NCBI GenBank assembly: GCA_022572285.1
Contig: JACZWF010000071.1
Location: forward strand, 1 to 7,728
Direction of reading: 5' to 3'
Source of the DNA: Nitrososphaerota archaeon
GTDB lineage: Archaea; Thermoproteota; Nitrososphaeria; Nitrososphaerales; UBA57
DNA: 7,728 bases
Within the stretch, counting starts at the first letter, position 1. Every line of letters begins with the position of its first letter. A program made the translations under genes and the position numbers. Below the pieces are notes generated by a model. That model saw nothing but the letters and a program-made list of their open reading frames with translations. It was not told the DNA's origin and did not search any database. Of the stretch, positions 5,817 through 7,728 are shown one piece after another.

Positions 5817-5824
5817 TTCAGACA

Positions 5825-5843
5825 GTTGGGTATTAAGCCCAAC
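5825..5843. repeat. 6-bp inverted repeat next to T9
   Basis: GTTGGG (5825-5830) pairs perfectly with CCCAAC (5838-5843) across a 7-nt loop, 9 bp after tract T9. No gene end is close enough to call it a terminator. Confidence 0.45.
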
Positions 5844-5990
5844 CCATAACCGCCTGAGTAAACGACAACCTGTCAGATCTTGGAGAGGCAATTGCGGGAA
5901 TCAGACACGTCTTTACCGACAAACATTGTGGCTGCATGTTGTAGCTGCTTTTTGAAACAAGCCTTAGACTGCAGATTATCGTATGAATCA

Positions 5991-5998
5991 TTTATATT
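5991..5998 (+). promoter_or_regulatory. TATA box of the membrane-anchored protein gene
   Basis: TTTATATT is a good archaeal TATA box. With the usual 25-27 bp spacing, transcription would begin at about 6020, exactly at an in-frame GTG. This suggests a leaderless mRNA starting at that GTG rather than at the TTG two codons earlier. Confidence 0.6.
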
Positions 5999-6013
5999 TC
6001 GTTCGCCCAAGAT

Positions 6014-6598
6014 TTGATTGTGCAACTAGCTCGAAGAACTTACTTTGTCATTGCAGTTGTCATTATTATTGTGGCGGCCTTGGCTGCATATTTTGGACTT
6101 GTGCTGAGTTCGAGCCCGAGTTCTCAGCAGGCGGTTCTTTCAAACGTCCTAAGTGATCCAGCCGCAGATGTAGGAAACAACCCACTTTTCTTCGATGTTG
6201 TTTCTGCTCAGGCTATCCGGTCTGGGACTAATCTGTCATTCAGTGCGACGGTTTCTGGCGAGATACCAGAGTCACCGGCGAGTTTCGTTGCCTTTGGTTG
6301 GTTTATTACGTCGGGGGTCACATCAATCGATCGGCCAATCATTGTTCTGACTTTTGATCCTAGCGTTGGACAATGGGTTGCTTCCGTCTTTGAAGGTAGA
6401 CCTCCAAGTGAATCTACCACAGGTCTCTCCTTCACCATGGAAGGGAGTGTCGTTACTGTTACGGTCCCTCTTGAAGCTCTAGGCAACCCCCAGAACTTGA
6501 CGTGGCACGTCGTCACGCGCTCCCGTCCCTTCGGGATAATGATCCCTCTGATTGATAGAGCACCTGACTCTGGTGAAGCTACTTGGCCGTCACCGTAG
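6014..6598 (+). CDS. Membrane-anchored extracytoplasmic beta-sandwich protein (CBM9/DOMON-like)
   Basis: The frame has 194 residues from TTG; the TATA box position favours the GTG at 6020, which removes two residues. LARRTYFVIAVVIIIVAALA (about 5-24) begins a single N-terminal transmembrane anchor with two arginines before it, so the rest should face outside. After a Ser/Gln-rich linker (32-45) comes an all-beta domain. It starts with LSDPAADVGNNPLFFDVVSA, the Asp-rich opening strand of CBM9/DOMON-like folds, continues with alternating strands (NLSFSATVSG, PIIVLTFDPSVGQWVASVF, VVTVTVPLEAL) and closes with IDRAPDSGEATW, typical of the family's final loop. Such domains bind sugars, haem or calcium; the ligand is unknown here. 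No catalytic motif or cysteine is visible. The gene is monocistronic and converges with the regulator. The fold call is moderately sure, the surface location fairly sure. Confidence 0.8.
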   Translation: MIVQLARRTYFVIAVVIIIVAALAAYFGLVLSSSPSSQQAVLSNVLSDPAADVGNNPLFFDVVSAQAIRSGTNLSFSATVSGEIPESPASFVAFGWFITSGVTSIDRPIIVLTFDPSVGQWVASVFEGRPPSESTTGLSFTMEGSVVTVTVPLEALGNPQNLTWHVVTRSRPFGIMIPLIDRAPDSGEATWPSP

Positions 6599-6894
6599 AG
6601 GTATCTATTAGAGTCTACCACTCTGTCTCTTCCAGCTAAAGCCCTTCCGAGCGATGGATTAACCCACCTATTTCCATACGTTCAAATCCCATTCATCCCG
6701 CAGGCAGTTCTACAAAGAACTCGCTAAAGTCCTATACCCAACCATGTCTTGCAAAAAATATCGCCAATCTTTCTGGCACTAATCATACTCCCTCTGTTTT
6801 TGCTACCTTTGAGCAGAGGTAATACCCAATTAGCTGATTGAAATAAGTGCGTTTTACTTACATTGCCATTAGCACCGCATCCTCCATATTATCT
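6599..6894. other. Convergent spacer with in-frame membrane-helix-like scrap
   Basis: No gene can be supported in these 296 bp. The frame of the preceding gene stays open past its TAG for 42 codons to a TAA (6725-6727). It then encodes a 37-codon stretch with a strongly hydrophobic run (SPIFLALIILPLFLLPLSRG) before TGA at 6839-6841. This may be chance or a lost C-terminal membrane anchor. Confidence 0.4.
6610..6624. terminator. 5-bp hairpin after the membrane protein gene
   Basis: AGAGT (6610-6614) pairs with ACTCT (6620-6624) across CTACC, 11 bp after the stop codon, followed by the pyrimidine run GTCTCTTCC. It is a weak terminator candidate because no long T run follows. Confidence 0.3.
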
Positions 6895-7461
6895 TCATCC
6901 AATGTGTTGCCGATATTTTTGTTTCCCTGATGCCAAGCTATCCTCCATTTGTTTGTCGAACCACTGAAAGACGTCGATGCGATCCTGCTCAATCTCTAGC
7001 CGCACCGTTTTGACCCCATCCTGGTCACGCACCCACCTGGCTATTCCCTCGGTTTCACCGACATTTGTAATGACTATGATCAGAAATGCATGTTCGGGAT
7101 CATGTAGCTCTGCCACTGCGATATTATCTTGCAGATGAGATAGGATCTTTGGGTCAACCAAGATCTTTGATTCTGGACTGTCGTATAGAACTAGCAAAGA
7201 GAGACTCACCAACCCCTCAATCTCTTTCAAATTCAATTCTGGAATAAGCAAGAGTGCTTTTTCTTTAATCATTCGGTCAAGCCTTCGCCTTACAGTTGGG
7301 GTCGATAATCCAGTTTCTTTGGAGATAACTGAATACAATTTTCGTGCCTCCCTGCGCGCGCGCGCTGGAAATAAGGAGAAAGATCGTGAGAGTAGGATCG
7401 CTATAGAACGCATGTTAATTAGAGATCTTGCAGGTCTATTACAGAATGACCAAATCGACAC
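6895..7461 (-). CDS. Lrp/AsnC-type transcriptional regulator, 5' end disturbed
   Basis: The longest frame (GTG start) has 188 residues. Residues 38-64, EARKLYSVISKETGLSTPTV and the following RRRLDRM, are a classic Lrp/AsnC helix-turn-helix. Residues about 85-170 (LVSLSLLVLYD, AVAELHDPEHAFLIIVIT, ARWVRDQDGVKTVRLEIEQD) fit a divergent ligand-binding/oligomerisation (RAM-like) domain. Such proteins sense small molecules and bind promoters as dimers or octamers. Oddity: tract T10 encodes residues 33-36 (Ala-Arg-Ala-Arg), just where the first HTH helix should be, and the N-terminus before it does not look like the family. A perfect AGGGAGG (7353-7347) directly after the tract lies 8 nt before a TTG at 7338, which would give a 147-residue protein without helix 1. 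An ATG at 7413 is a third choice. The gene is certain; the start and intactness are not. Confidence 0.75.
   Translation of the reverse strand: MSIWSFCNRPARSLINMRSIAILLSRSFSLFPARARREARKLYSVISKETGLSTPTVRRRLDRMIKEKALLLIPELNLKEIEGLVSLSLLVLYDSPESKILVDPKILSHLQDNIAVAELHDPEHAFLIIVITNVGETEGIARWVRDQDGVKTVRLEIEQDRIDVFQWFDKQMEDSLASGKQKYRQHIG
7347..7353 (-). promoter_or_regulatory. AGGGAGG ribosome-binding-site-like sequence abutting T10
   Basis: AGGGAGG on the minus strand lies 8 nt before a TTG at 7338, an ideal spacing. It also encodes Arg-Glu of the HTH homology, so it may be coincidental; it decides between a 188- and a 147-residue regulator. Confidence 0.4.
7354..7365 (+). repeat. GC tract T10, (GC)6
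   Basis: Twelve alternating bases followed by T. It is the only tract inside a frame of a recognised domain, at the point where the regulator's HTH homology begins. Confidence 0.9.
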
Positions 7462-7543
7462 ACTGAATATCTCAGATTATAGATTGGCAAACGAAAGAAT
7501 AGATAGGAGATAGTTTGGTTTAGTTTGGCCTGAAGAATTCTGA

Positions 7544-7726
7544 GAAAATTATCGGGGCGCGCGCGCTCGATTTGCGGCTGAAAACGATCTCATACCTCTC
7601 GCTTCGTCAGACATCGAACACCTACTAACAATGTCGATTTGTGGTAGGACAAAGGATGACTTTATCACTTTTCTTGAGAATATTCGACAGCGGTTCAAAT
7701 CCATGTTAGTGTCATCAGAGATATGA
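7544..7726 (+). CDS. Coding-like short ORF or gene relic crossing tract T11
   Basis: Not recognised. A plus-strand frame opens after a TGA at 7541-7543, crosses tract T11 and runs 60 codons to TGA at 7724-7726. Its second half looks like real protein: SSDIEHLLTMSICGRTKDDF and ITFLENIRQRFKSM suggest amphipathic helices. The only ATG (7631) would leave 31 residues, and no ribosome binding site or TATA box is placed for it. In the frame next to it, protein-like FGLKNSEKIIGA ends at T11, so T11 may separate two frames of one former gene. It is probably the tail of a decayed gene. Confidence 0.3.
   Translation, partial: ENYRGARARFAAENDLIPLASSDIEHLLTMSICGRTKDDFITFLENIRQRFKSMLVSSEI
7557..7566 (+). 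repeat. GC tract T11, (GC)5
   Basis: GCGCGCGCGC preceded by GGG and followed by T, at the start of the coding-like scrap that closes the window. Confidence 0.9.
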
Positions 7727-7728
7727 TA

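Larger units (their letters stand above)
5620..5990. other. Spacer with tract T9 and a small hairpin
   Basis: About 370 bp between the CetZ-like relic and the next promoter hold no gene I can support. A minus-strand scrap at 5926-5873 (MFVGKDVSDSRNC, 17 codons to a stop) faintly resembles the start of PRC-barrel proteins, too short to claim. Several overlapping frames at 5640-5950 have cysteine- and arginine-rich translations typical of non-coding shadow. Confidence 0.5.

Noticed and set aside
6600..6700. Possible tRNA: GTTCAAATCCC resembling a T-arm and a D-arm-like TAGCTGG on the other strand
   Set aside because: The T-stem does not pair, the two pieces are on opposite strands and no acceptor or anticodon stem can be drawn.
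156..7566. CRISPR array or REP-type repeats from the GC tracts
   Set aside because: Spacing is irregular (158 to about 1800 bp), the tracts are only 6-12 bp and flanks are not conserved beyond one or a few bases.
1..7728. Insertion sequence or transposase gene
   Set aside because: No transposase motif, terminal inverted repeat pair or target duplication could be found, despite the mosaic of gene fragments.

Overview
The window looks archaeal, most likely from a mesophilic Nitrososphaerota-like or related lineage; the exact group is an inference. The support is TATA-box promoters with little or no leader, archaeal GGAGGT-type ribosome binding sites, frequent TTG starts, an Lrp/AsnC-type regulator, a CetZ-like (tubulin/FtsZ superfamily) relic and an MCM-like protein. 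Base composition is in the mid-40s % GC by eye. Coding density is low for an archaeon.

Layout, left to right. A thioredoxin C-terminus (2-127) is followed by a tiny ORF with a strong ribosome binding site (131-223). Next comes about 450 bp without a supportable gene, then an endonuclease/exonuclease/phosphatase (EEP) family protein (670-1869). On the minus strand, 1975-2233 holds a decayed gene fragment that ends in a hairpin. A 492-residue plus-strand protein with an OB-fold, lid and winged-helix layout resembling MCM but without a Walker A motif occupies 2422-3900. A SnoaL-like cyclase relic lies at about 4046-4202, and a rhodanese-domain protein at 4324-4704. Then, on the minus strand, come a small winged-helix-like protein (4987-5391) and, just upstream of it, a truncated CetZ-like N-terminus (5410-5619). 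A membrane-anchored beta-sandwich protein (6014-6598) converges with an Lrp/AsnC-type regulator (6895-7461, minus). A coding-looking scrap closes the window.

The most striking property is a set of eleven alternating (GC)n tracts of 6-12 bp (T1-T11 below). None lies inside any of the intact genes. They sit between genes and gene relics, often within a few bases of a stop codon or of the point where recognisable homology begins. The SnoaL relic is bracketed by two of them, and the regulator's HTH homology starts next to another. Two readings fit: the tracts are an unknown genome-wide intergenic element (protein-binding, Z-DNA-forming or terminator-like), or they mark junctions where gene fragments were joined. 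An assembly or amplification artefact has to be excluded.

The genes do not form one obvious pathway. The thioredoxin with its downstream ORF, and the winged-helix protein with the CetZ relic, look like remains of operons; the other genes look monocistronic.
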